From: an uncultured Porphyromonadaceae bacterium
GTDB lineage: Bacteria > Bacteroidota > Bacteroidia > Bacteroidales > Muribaculaceae
DNA: 17,133 nt
Assembly (NCBI GenBank): GCA_947177595.1
Contig: CAMWUZ010000016.1
Coordinates: forward strand, 1-17,133
Direction: 5' to 3'
A program made the position numbers and the translations under genes. This document shows, piece after piece, positions 1-6,365 of this stretch; within the stretch, counting starts at the first letter, position 1, and each line of letters begins with the position of its first letter. The notes beneath the pieces are model-generated. The model saw nothing but the letters and a program-made list of their open reading frames with translations. It ran no database searches and was not told where the DNA came from.

Positions 1-558
1 GGCATAGATTAGGTCGTATTTAGACACATCCACCGGGCGTGAGAAGATGTCGCTTGACATATCGGCAACCAAAGGCACAGCCACCTCCGGATCTTTGCGG
101 ATTTCAGTGCCGTAAATGGTGTTGTTGGTGGTGATGTGGAAATAGTCGGCATCCGCAGGCACGGTATAGCCTTTGGGGATGAAAGTGAAGTTGGCGTCCT
201 TTGAAGAGGCGACAACGTCCACTTCGCCGAAAATCTTAGCCTCCTTGATGGCGTTTACAGCCCAGGTGCCGGTTTCGAGATAGGCGGCTTTTTTACGCAG
301 CAGGTTGAAGGGAGCCATGCAGAACTGAAGGCTCGCGCCACCGCCGAGAAACAGCACCGAATATCCTTCGGGCACATCGAGCAGCTCTTTTACAAGCGCA
401 CGGGCTTCTTCAATTACGGCAACAAACTCTTTGCTGCGGTGAGAAACCTCCAGAATCGACAGCCCTGTGCCGGCGAAATCTATAATGGCATCGGCGGTAT
501 TCTTTATTGTGTACTGGCTGAGGATAGAGGGTCCTGCGTAAAAATTATGTTTTTTCAT
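1..558 (-). CDS. serC: Phosphoserine aminotransferase, N-terminal part (runs off left edge)
   Basis: This is the first 186 codons of a PLP-dependent class V aminotransferase that converts 3-phosphohydroxypyruvate and glutamate to phosphoserine, the second step of serine synthesis in the cytoplasm. It also acts in pyridoxal phosphate synthesis in some bacteria. The reading was made by translating the complement. It opens MKKHNFYAGPSIL and continues with the SerC hallmarks LEVSHRSKEF (about residues 36-45), VLFLGGGASLQF (about 68-79) and ETGTWAVNAIKEAKIFGEV (about 96-114). The family is normally about 360 residues, so roughly half is present; the PLP-binding lysine lies beyond the edge. The ATG at 558 is the natural start because the FYAGPS motif follows at once. 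Upstream there is no Shine-Dalgarno but a TATCTTTG box at 588-595. It diverges from the Spy-like gene. Confidence 0.95.
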   Translation of the reverse strand, partial: MKKHNFYAGPSILSQYTIKNTADAIIDFAGTGLSILEVSHRSKEFVAVIEEARALVKELLDVPEGYSVLFLGGGASLQFCMAPFNLLRKKAAYLETGTWAVNAIKEAKIFGEVDVVASSKDANFTFIPKGYTVPADADYFHITTNNTIYGTEIRKDPEVAVPLVADMSSDIFSRPVDVSKYDLIYA

Positions 559-587
559 TTAGGTGTAGTTTTAAGGGGTTATAAGTG

Positions 588-595
588 CAAAGATA
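588..595 (-). promoter_or_regulatory. Probable -7 box of the serC promoter
   Basis: The complement reads TATCTTTG, an exact match to the Bacteroidetes -7 consensus TAnnTTTG, 29 bases upstream of the serC ATG. No TTTG is present at the expected 19-21 base distance upstream, so only half of the consensus is supported. Confidence 0.5.
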
Positions 596-710
596 AGATT
601 TATTTGCACTCAGGTAAGGTTTTATAATAAAAAAATTGTGCAATTGACTGAAAATAAATTAAAGTGCTACACAGCCGTTAAACTTTGACTCGGTTTGAGC
701 GTCATTACTA

Positions 711-720
711 CAGACGTCTG
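711..720. promoter_or_regulatory. 10-bp perfect palindrome upstream of the Spy-like gene
   Basis: CAGACGTCTG is a perfect palindrome 40 bases upstream of the ATG at 761, in the divergent serC/Spy-like spacer. Its position would suit an operator or an activator site. No TAnnTTTG box is visible for this gene, so an alternative sigma factor or activator may be needed. The role is inference only; a 10-bp palindrome can occur by chance. Confidence 0.25.
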
Positions 721-760
721 AAAATGAATTATATTGACAACATTAAAAAAATTGAAGATT

Positions 761-1273
761 ATGAATATTAAAGCAATTTTAGTAGCGGCATCTGCATTGG
801 TTCTTTCTGCTACCGCTGTTTCAGCGCAGAGCAAAGACAAAAAAGACGCAAAGTGCAAGGATGCAAATTGTGAAATGATGAATAAAGAACAGTGTGGCGC
901 TCAGGCACCCTGTCTGTTTGACAACCTCAATCTCACCGATGCTCAGGAGGCTAAGCTCAAAGAGATGAAGGAGAATAACGCCAAGGCTCGCGAAGAGGGG
1001 AAGGACAAAGCGATTGCCGACCGCAAGAACGCACGCAAGAACGAGCTCGCCCAGATAAAGAGTATTCTCACTCCCGAGCAGTATGTGCAGTTCCTTGAAA
1101 ACAGTTTCCTAAGTCAGGGTAAAGTTGGCAAGGGAATGAAGCAAGGTGGTTCCCGTGGCGGCAAGGATTTTAAAGGCGGTGACCGTAGAGGCGGCAAAGA
1201 CTTCCGTGGCGGCAAGGATTTTAAAGGCGGTGACCGCAATGGAGCTCCCGCAGCTAAATCCGAAAAGAAGTAA
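761..1273 (+). CDS. Secreted Spy/CpxP-like (LTxxQ) small protein with Cys cluster and Gly-rich repeat tail
   Basis: A 170-residue exported protein. Residues 1-22 form a Sec signal peptide ending VSA. A lysine-rich stretch then holds four cysteines at 32, 37, 45 and 51 with a Met pair between (KCKDANCEMMNKEQC). A charged helical segment (about 54-115) carries LTDAQ at 58-62 and LTPEQ at 103-107, the two LTxxQ signatures of the Spy/CpxP periplasmic chaperone and metal-stress family. The tail (about 129-161) repeats RGGKDF three times and GGKDFKGGDR twice. I chose the ATG at 761 over an in-frame TTG at 734 because the signal peptide starts there and an A-rich leader precedes it. It is a single gene with its own terminator, divergent from serC. 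Periplasmic protein-folding or metal-stress work is inferred from family; partner and ligand are unknown. The tail is unusual for the family as I know it. Confidence 0.8.
   Translation: MNIKAILVAASALVLSATAVSAQSKDKKDAKCKDANCEMMNKEQCGAQAPCLFDNLNLTDAQEAKLKEMKENNAKAREEGKDKAIADRKNARKNELAQIKSILTPEQYVQFLENSFLSQGKVGKGMKQGGSRGGKDFKGGDRRGGKDFRGGKDFKGGDRNGAPAAKSEKK
1153..1236 (+). repeat. In-frame 33-bp perfect direct repeat encoding the GGKDFKGGDR tail
   Basis: Bases 1153-1185 and 1204-1236 are identical over 33 bp, offset by 51 bp (17 codons), so the repeat is in frame. A shorter related unit lies between them. The identity at nucleotide level, including third positions, suggests recent tandem duplication or gene conversion and a site prone to slippage. 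Confidence 0.9.
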
Positions 1274-1294
1274 AAAATTTACTATGTATTTCAG

Positions 1295-1330
1295 AAAAGT
1301 CGTATTCCGGTATCGGGTGCGGCTTTTTTT
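1295..1330. terminator. Bidirectional intrinsic terminator between convergent genes
   Basis: A hairpin with an 11-pair core (from AGTCG at 1298 to CGGCT at 1324, with several G-U pairs) has AAAA on its left and a run of seven T on its right. It follows the Spy-like stop by 21 bases. Read on the minus strand it follows the acetyltransferase stop within a few bases and ends in TTTT, so it can serve both genes. Confidence 0.75.
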
Positions 1331-1336
1331 GTGCGT

Positions 1337-2392
1337 TCAGTCAAGCATGAGGCTCATATATGGGCTTTCACTTGGAAAATCAAGCACGTCTCCTATCTTG
1401 GCACTGCTGAAAACTATGCGGTTGAAGGTGTCGGCATCGACATCAAAATCGAGTTTGCCGGAATATGAGTCATCGATTGCGCAATTGCCGTCCTTTATTA
1501 TATAGGTGTGGGAATTATACGGGATGAGTCTATCGGTGATTCTTATTTTTGATTTAAAGCCGGGATTAGCCGCTGCGATAACACCGAGGCATAGCGGAGC
1601 GTTGACAATTCGCGCCATTCCGCGGCTGAATGGTTTGCGCCCGTTGTTCTCGGCAGGAGTATAAACGCTCACCGGTGTGTCGGGAAACTCATTGCGCATC
1701 ACGGCAAGCACCGCCTCGCGCGCGTCATGGTCATCTCCGAGCAGATCCTTGACAAGCAGCCTGCCATCGGAGGGAGCCGCGCATCCGATAGCCACTATCC
1801 TGTCTGATTCTCCACGGAGCGCAACAAAAATGCCTCCGTCGTGAGCAAGATCATCAAGAATGTTGAGGAAATCACGCTGAGAGTGCAGAATCGCGCATTT
1901 GCGCTTCATCTCAAACTCATGGAAAGCTTCATATACTTCCGGCAGATAGGGATCTTTTACCCGGGTATAGTTCCCTGCCGGGGTGAATGTGTGCAGGGAG
2001 GTGAACCGCTGCGGATCGTAATAATATACTGTAGAGAAATCAAACTTGTCGTAGTAGAAATACAGCCGGTCATGGGCCGGAATCAGCGAGCAGCTCATGA
2101 AACCCCTCTCCAGCGCGCTGTTGAGAGCTTCGACCATCAGCTCGTTCATGTAGCCGTTGCCTCGCGCGGCACGTCGTGTTCCCGCGCCGCAGATATAGCC
2201 GGTGGTCACCTGCGTGCCCTGGAAAGTCATGGCGTACGGTTGCAGAAGCATACTGCTCACAATCTTGCCGTTCTTTTCCAGAACCAGTGCATCGCTCTCT
2301 TTGTAAACACGGTTGAAAAACATTTCAACAAACTCGCGCGAGTCATCGAAGCATTCCGTCCATATCTTTTTGATCTCTTCCTTACGGTTCAT
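1337..2392 (-). CDS. GNAT-family N-acetyltransferase
   Basis: A 351-residue cytoplasmic protein with an N-terminal GNAT domain. The acetyl-CoA-binding motif A is visible as ICGAGTRRAARGNGYMNELM at about residues 67-86, with RGNGYM as the pyrophosphate loop, followed by an alpha helix and a beta strand. SLIPAHDRLYFYYDKFDF (about 102-119) fits motif B with the late Tyr-x-x-x-Gly/Asp-Phe region of GNAT enzymes. The C-terminal 200 residues look like a second degenerate GNAT plus sterol-carrier-like part, the layout seen in Eis-type acetyltransferases; that part is inference. The ATG at 2392 is preferred to an in-frame TTG at 2413. Substrate unknown. It lies 89 bases downstream of the DUF4301-type gene with a hairpin between. 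Confidence 0.8.
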   Translation of the reverse strand: MNRKEEIKKIWTECFDDSREFVEMFFNRVYKESDALVLEKNGKIVSSMLLQPYAMTFQGTQVTTGYICGAGTRRAARGNGYMNELMVEALNSALERGFMSCSLIPAHDRLYFYYDKFDFSTVYYYDPQRFTSLHTFTPAGNYTRVKDPYLPEVYEAFHEFEMKRKCAILHSQRDFLNILDDLAHDGGIFVALRGESDRIVAIGCAAPSDGRLLVKDLLGDDHDAREAVLAVMRNEFPDTPVSVYTPAENNGRKPFSRGMARIVNAPLCLGVIAAANPGFKSKIRITDRLIPYNSHTYIIKDGNCAIDDSYSGKLDFDVDADTFNRIVFSSAKIGDVLDFPSESPYMSLMLD

Positions 2393-2420
2393 AGTAGTGT
2401 CAGTTGTTTTCAAATATAAC

Positions 2421-2456
2421 GCATCGTGCCCCGCATGGGTTTGCGGAGCACGATGT
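2421..2456 (-). terminator. Strong hairpin after the DUF4301-type gene
   Basis: Left arm 2422-2435 pairs with 2442-2455 over 14 positions with one mismatch, loop of six bases. It sits 25 bases past the DUF4301 stop and 28 bases before the acetyltransferase ATG. The following minus-strand bases (GTTATATTTG) are only moderately U-rich, so it may terminate weakly or act as a processing or stability element. Confidence 0.6.
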
Positions 2457-2481
2457 TTATTATAATACCTGCGCTGTGGGA

Positions 2482-4002
2482 TCAGCCTTGGTGGGCGGGG
2501 CGCAGAAGATCATTTACGGTTTTCACCGGATTGAAGGTATCAATAGGCACTTCTACAAACGCGGTGTTCCAGTCGCTCATTGCACCGTTCCACAGTCCGG
2601 GCAGTTCAAGAGCTTTAAGTTCCTTCCCATGGCTTGATTTGGATGAAATGAATCCGGTTGCGGGATCTGTGTGGACAAGAAGATTGTAATTCTTGCCGTG
2701 ACGGTTTTTGATGTAGCACACCAGGTCAACGGGGTTGAAGTGAGTAGCCGACTTCATCTTCGCCACATACTCCTCGTTTGACGGGTCAATCTGGTGGCTT
2801 TCGAGAATCTGGAGCGATGCCGAGCCGTCAGGATTGACAGCGATAAACGGGCCGCCCCCGGGTTCACCCTCGTTACGCACCATACCGCATACTCTTAGGG
2901 GACGGTCAAGTTTGTCATGGAGATATACGGCGCGGTGGGTCACATCCATTTTGGTGAAGTTCGGGTCACGCAGACCGAGCTTGTCGCGGAGAAAAACAAA
3001 CATCTCGTCCAATTTGGCTTCATTGTAATCCCCCCGGGCGAGCAGCTCGAGATATCCATTGATAGTATCATGCAGTTCCATCATATATCCCGCGATTATC
3101 TCCTTATATTTAACGGTTGGTTCGCGGCGGCTGTCGGGCACCACATTGTCAATATTTTTGATGAATACGACTGCAGCCTCCATATCGTTGAGATTGTCGA
3201 TCAGCGCGCCATGACCGCCGGGACGGAACAGCAATTTGCCGTCTTCACGGAACGGTGTGTTGTCAGGATTCGCCGCTACCGTATCGGTACTCGGTTTCTG
3301 TTCGCTGAGGCTTACGTTAAACTTCACTCCGGTGCGTTTCTCGGTGTCACCGAGCACTTCACTGAGTTTCTCTTCAAACAGCTTGCGGTGGTTGGACGAT
3401 ACTGTGAAATGTAGATTTACCACACCTCCGGTAGCCGCTGTCTGAGCTCCTTCGGTGAGCTGCTCCTCAAGCGGAGTGCGGCTGCCTTCGGGATATGAAT
3501 GAAACTTGAGGAGACCTTTGGGCAGACCGCCATAGTTCATTCCTTCCGGTTTGATGAGGGCAGCAATCACTTTTTTGTGCTGTTTGGCAGCTATAAGATC
3601 TTTGGCAGAGGTGTCATACAGCTTTTTGCACATATCATCAAGTTCTTTTGCGAACGGGAGAGAATCAAAAGATGCAAGGAGTTGACCAACCGGAGATTCG
3701 GGATCGGCAACCTCATTGGCGCCATCTACAAACTCAAAGAGAGCCTTGAACATTCGTGAAGCCGCACCGCTCGCAGGCACGAACTTGCACACAGTACCAC
3801 CGTCGGCAAGATATTTGCGCCAGCGCAAGCGAGCCTGCTCCTCCTGAGCGGGAGTGAGTACGGTAATTCCCTTGCCGGGACGTGCCGCATCAATAATCGT
3901 GAGAAACGGGAATCCTTTTGCAAACCGGGCAAGCATAGCGTTCAGTTGCTCTTCGGTAATGCCTTTCGCCTCAAGAGTGAGGAGATCTTCTTGCTGTAAC
4001 AT
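2482..4002 (-). CDS. DUF4301-type protein with UDP-sugar pyrophosphorylase-like motifs
   Basis: A 506-residue soluble protein of a Bacteroidetes family I recognise as DUF4301; no function is established as far as I know. Motifs in order resemble GT-A-fold nucleotidyltransferases of the UDPGP type. VPASGAASRMFK (75-86) sits where the family has its GGxGTR loop. LPKGLLKF with TPLEEQL (160-182) resembles the PKG...P(L)LExQ segment. FRPGGHGAL (259-267) resembles the PPGHGD motif, and FIKNIDNVVPD (280-290) matches the NIDN motif around the metal-binding aspartate. A C-terminal region follows with GMVRNEGEPGGGPF (373-386) and ESHQID (401-406). Synthesis of a nucleotide-activated sugar or related compound is therefore my inference; the altered first loop means it could also be inactive. 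Start ATG at 4002, preceded by a good Bacteroidetes promoter. No signal peptide or membrane segment. Confidence 0.85.
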   Translation of the reverse strand: MLQQEDLLTLEAKGITEEQLNAMLARFAKGFPFLTIIDAARPGKGITVLTPAQEEQARLRWRKYLADGGTVCKFVPASGAASRMFKALFEFVDGANEVADPESPVGQLLASFDSLPFAKELDDMCKKLYDTSAKDLIAAKQHKKVIAALIKPEGMNYGGLPKGLLKFHSYPEGSRTPLEEQLTEGAQTAATGGVVNLHFTVSSNHRKLFEEKLSEVLGDTEKRTGVKFNVSLSEQKPSTDTVAANPDNTPFREDGKLLFRPGGHGALIDNLNDMEAAVVFIKNIDNVVPDSRREPTVKYKEIIAGYMMELHDTINGYLELLARGDYNEAKLDEMFVFLRDKLGLRDPNFTKMDVTHRAVYLHDKLDRPLRVCGMVRNEGEPGGGPFIAVNPDGSASLQILESHQIDPSNEEYVAKMKSATHFNPVDLVCYIKNRHGKNYNLLVHTDPATGFISSKSSHGKELKALELPGLWNGAMSDWNTAFVEVPIDTFNPVKTVNDLLRPAHQG

Positions 4003-4037
4003 GGTCGTTTTTTTGGTATTAAGAAAAGTTTGATGCC

Positions 4038-4069
4038 CAAAGATAATGATTTTTTAATATAAAGTCAAA
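4038..4069 (-). promoter_or_regulatory. Bacteroidetes-type promoter of the DUF4301-type gene
   Basis: The complement carries TTTG (4066-4069), a 20-base spacer, then TATCTTTG (4038-4045), an exact fit to TTTG-N19/20-TAnnTTTG. It lies 36 bases upstream of the ATG at 4002. Confidence 0.75.
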
Positions 4070-4091
4070 CAAACTTGAACTACGCTCCACA

Positions 4092-4127
4092 TGGGTGAGC
4101 TATCGGGAAGTGGGGATAAAAAGTGGG
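4092..4127 (+). promoter_or_regulatory. Two AAGTGGG boxes (four GGG boxes) upstream of lptE
   Basis: AAGTGGG occurs at 4108-4114 and again at 4121-4127, a 13-bp spacing, with further TGGG at 4092-4095 and CGGG at 4104-4107. The boxes end nine bases before the presumed -33 element, a place suited to an activator or repressor. They recall the repeated TGGG or AAAGTGG boxes bound by MraZ-type regulators, but the spacing differs from those I know. Function is inference. Confidence 0.35.
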
Positions 4128-4135
4128 AAAAAATA

Positions 4136-4166
4136 TCTGGTTAGCGAAGTTTTCTTAGTATTTTTG
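4136..4166 (+). promoter_or_regulatory. Probable promoter of the lptE-TPR-secG operon
   Basis: TATTTTTG at 4159-4166 matches the -7 consensus TAnnTTTG. TCTG at 4136-4139, 19 bases upstream, is one mismatch from the -33 TTTG. The -7 box ends 15 bases before the lptE ATG, so the leader is very short. Confidence 0.55.
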
Positions 4167-4181
4167 CGGAAAATCATAAGT

Positions 4182-4706
4182 ATGACAAAAAAATTCACAT
4201 ATATATTATGCACATTCACGGCGGCATTGCTTGCCGTCACTCTCTGGAGTTGCCGCATTAGCTATAAGCTCAACGGCGCGGCTCTTGACTACAATGTGTA
4301 TAAGACTATTCAGGTAGAAAACTTTCCTATCCGTGCCGCTTTAGTGTATCCGCCCCTACAGCAGATGTTTGAGAATCAATTACTTGATTATATTACAAAA
4401 AACACACGCTTACAGACGGTTGATTCAAAGTCAGATCTGGTGATGGAAGGCGAGATAACCGGATATTCGCTTTCTCCTCAGGCGGTTACTGAAAACGCTC
4501 TTGCTTCAAAGACACGTCTCACCATAACCGTGCGCGTCAAATACACCGATAACAAGCAGGATAAGAATGATCTGGATCAGACTTTCTCGGCTTATCGTGA
4601 CTTTGATAGCTCGGAAATGCTCAATGATGTGCAGGATCAGCTGTGTCAGGAAATCTGTCAGGAGCTTGTTCTTCAGATATTCAACGCTACTCTCGGTAAC
4701 TGGTAA
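4182..4706 (+). CDS. lptE: LptE-family LPS-assembly lipoprotein
   Basis: A 174-residue lipoprotein. The signal peptide ends in LWSC, giving a lipidated Cys at residue 24. The mature part follows the Bacteroidetes LptE-like pattern: YKLNGAALDYNVYKTIQVENF, then YPPLQQMFENQLLDYI, LVMEGEITGYSLSPQAV, ASKTRLTITVRVKYTD and a C-terminal IFNATLGNW. LptE plugs the LptD barrel in the outer membrane and helps insert LPS. The ATG at 4182 is chosen over a longer in-frame reading from 4095 because the signal peptide begins there and the promoter lies inside the longer form. First gene of a three-gene operon; the next gene starts 11 bases after its stop. The LptE/TPR/SecG order is conserved in Bacteroidales as I recall it. 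Confidence 0.88.
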   Translation: MTKKFTYILCTFTAALLAVTLWSCRISYKLNGAALDYNVYKTIQVENFPIRAALVYPPLQQMFENQLLDYITKNTRLQTVDSKSDLVMEGEITGYSLSPQAVTENALASKTRLTITVRVKYTDNKQDKNDLDQTFSAYRDFDSSEMLNDVQDQLCQEICQELVLQIFNATLGNW

Positions 4707-4717
4707 AATCTATCGCC

Positions 4718-5449
4718 ATGCAGAACAGTATCTTACATAAAATCAATGAGATGATTGAATCGGGGAGTGGTTTCCCCACCGCTGAAGAGGTTGCTCATCT
4801 TGAAGCGGCGTACCCTTATTTTATACTTCCCGCCGCCCTAAGGCTGGAGCGTGCCAACGATCTTACCGATGATGAACGTCGCCACCTCGAGCTCAGAGTT
4901 GCGCTATCATCCGGCGACAGGGAGGCTCTTTTCCGCCTTGCGGATCCTCAAGGTGAGGAACTTTCCGGGTTCTATCCTCCGGATGACACACCGTCCGCTC
5001 CGACAACTGAGTCGGCAATCGACACATTCCTTGATACTTATGGCAAGGTTGATCCTCATGAAACAGCGTTGCTTGAAAAACTCATATTCCACCCGGTTGC
5101 GGAATATGCCGCAACCCTTGAGAGAGAGGATCCTCAGGCACCGGAGGGACAGGACGCGGTGCTTGATGCATTTCTAAAAGAATTCTCCCCCGAAGCTAAG
5201 CGTGACCAAGATGAGGAGGATGAACAGCGACGCAAGTCTCTTGCAGGTAAAAAAATGCAGAATTCTCCCGGTGAGGACTCCCTGCTCAGTGAGAGCCTCG
5301 CAAAAATCTATATTTCAAGAGGTAAATATGACAAGGCTTATGAAATAATCCATTCGCTAAGTTTGAAATATCCAAAAAAAAGTATTTACTTTGCAGACCA
5401 ATTGCGTTTCTTACAGAAACTGATATTGAATTCTAAACATAAAAAATAA
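4718..5449 (+). CDS. Conserved TPR-like protein between LptE and SecG
   Basis: A 243-residue protein with no signal peptide and no membrane segment, so probably cytoplasmic. The first 80 residues are helical. The middle (about 80-180) is acidic and low in complexity and carries two related IDxFL-type motifs, AIDTFLDTYGK (100-110) and AVLDAFLKEF (147-156). The C-terminus holds one clear TPR-like helix pair, SLAKIYISRGKYDKAYEIIH (193-212), followed by LKYPKKSIYFADQLRFLQKL. I recognise it as the usual hypothetical protein found between lptE and secG in Bacteroidales; no function is known to me. Spacing of 11 bases from lptE and 14 bases to secG implies co-transcription. A scaffold role for the Sec or envelope machinery is speculation. 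Confidence 0.85.
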   Translation: MQNSILHKINEMIESGSGFPTAEEVAHLEAAYPYFILPAALRLERANDLTDDERRHLELRVALSSGDREALFRLADPQGEELSGFYPPDDTPSAPTTESAIDTFLDTYGKVDPHETALLEKLIFHPVAEYAATLEREDPQAPEGQDAVLDAFLKEFSPEAKRDQDEEDEQRRKSLAGKKMQNSPGEDSLLSESLAKIYISRGKYDKAYEIIHSLSLKYPKKSIYFADQLRFLQKLILNSKHKK

Positions 5450-5463
5450 AAACTACCGAAGAT

Positions 5464-5823
5464 ATGTATGTAGTCCTCATCATTCTCACCCTTATAGCCG
5501 CTATTCTTCTTATCGGCGTGGTGCTTATTCAGAAATCAAAAGGCGGAGGTCTTTCTTCCTCTTTTGCAGGTTCTAACCAGATCATGGGTGTGAGACGCAC
5601 CAACAACTTCATTGAAAAAGTCACCTGGATTCTCGCAGGCGCTATCTGCGTTTTTGCAATCGCTTCCACTTTCTTCCTTCCCTCGGCTTCTGATATTCAG
5701 ACCTCAAAGGTGAAAGTAAGCAATCAGGTCCAGCAGGATGTTCCCGGAAACTATGACTCACCTGTTGCGGCTGAGAATCTTCCGGTAGCTGAAGAAACCC
5801 CCGCAGCACCTGTAGCTGAATAA
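5464..5823 (+). CDS. secG: Preprotein translocase subunit SecG
   Basis: A 119-residue inner-membrane protein that stimulates SecYE-SecA protein export. Two membrane helices are seen (about 2-22 and 52-72). Between them lies the family signature LIQKSKGGGLSSSFAGSNQI (21-40), with the conserved QKSKGGGL and the G-rich, S-rich cytoplasmic loop. After the second helix there is a C-terminal extension of about 45 residues rich in V, P, E and A (ending ETPAAPVAE), common in Bacteroidetes SecG. Last gene of the lptE operon, followed by an intrinsic terminator at 5861-5895. Confidence 0.95.
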   Translation: MYVVLIILTLIAAILLIGVVLIQKSKGGGLSSSFAGSNQIMGVRRTNNFIEKVTWILAGAICVFAIASTFFLPSASDIQTSKVKVSNQVQQDVPGNYDSPVAAENLPVAEETPAAPVAE

Positions 5824-5860
5824 CAGGGTGCTGACTCACGGAACATCAGGAAAATCTACA

Positions 5861-5895
5861 AGGGAGGAATGTTTAGTGCATTTCCTCCCTTTTTA
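5861..5895 (+). terminator. Intrinsic terminator of the lptE-TPR-secG operon
   Basis: AGGGAGGAA at 5861-5869 pairs with TTCCTCCCT at 5882-5890, a 9-bp perfect stem with a 12-base loop, followed by a T tract (TTTTTATCTTT). It lies 37 bases past the secG stop. Confidence 0.9.
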
Positions 5896-5969
5896 TCTTT
5901 ATTCATCTCTAACCAAAACTCCTTTCCGAGTGTTATTTCATAAAAGAAACATTAAAACTGCACTAAATT

Positions 5970-6341
5970 ATGGAAACAACCCGTCAAGCCAAAATAGCAA
6001 GGCTCATCCAAAAGGAGCTAAGTGAGATATTTCGTAAGCAGACAGCCAAGACGAAAGGTGTGCTCGTGTCGGTAAGCACCGTGAGGGTATCTCCCGATTT
6101 GAGTATCGCCAAAGCATATCTGTCTATTTTTCCCGGAGATAAAGCGCAGGAGGTGATGGAAAACATCAACCGCAGTGCTAAGACTATTCGTTACGAGCTT
6201 GCACAGAAAGTGAGATTCCAGCTTCGTAAGACTCCTGAACTCGCTTTCTACCTGGATGATTCACTTGACTATATCGAGAAAATCGACAGCCTTCTTGCGA
6301 GCGACTCCGCTGAAAAAGAACTTCCGGCGGCGCAGGAATAA
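5970..6341 (+). CDS. rbfA: 30S ribosome-binding factor RbfA
   Basis: A 123-residue protein that binds the 30S subunit and helps mature the 5' end of 16S rRNA, important in cold growth. Family features are the N-terminal TTRQAKIARLIQKELSEIF (3-21), the central VRVSPDLSIAKAYLSIF (38-54), which is the KH-like beta strand with the usual VxVSxDLxxAxVYxS pattern, and LRKTPELAFYLDDSLDY (85-101), matching the RxxPxLxFxxDxS motif. The ATG at 5970 starts directly at the conserved N-terminus. Its upstream 75 bases contain no clear TAnnTTTG box. The permease gene follows after 24 bases, an arrangement common in Bacteroidetes. Confidence 0.95.
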   Translation: METTRQAKIARLIQKELSEIFRKQTAKTKGVLVSVSTVRVSPDLSIAKAYLSIFPGDKAQEVMENINRSAKTIRYELAQKVRFQLRKTPELAFYLDDSLDYIEKIDSLLASDSAEKELPAAQE

Positions 6342-6365
6342 CACATTATATCACACACTCCGACC

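Noticed and set aside
1153..1236. 33-bp direct repeat as a possible CRISPR or att site
   Set aside because: Only two copies, in frame in a coding tail, with a related coding unit between them; no spacer array, cas gene or integrase.
1146..1505. 119-codon plus-strand frame overlapping the Spy-like 3' end
   Set aside because: It starts inside the glycine-rich repeat in another frame, crosses the terminator and runs antisense to the acetyltransferase.
1841..2419. 192-codon open frame on the plus strand opposite the GNAT gene
   Set aside because: It is fully antisense to a protein with clear acetyltransferase motifs, shows no domain, signal or coherent composition, and is best explained by codon bias of the real gene.
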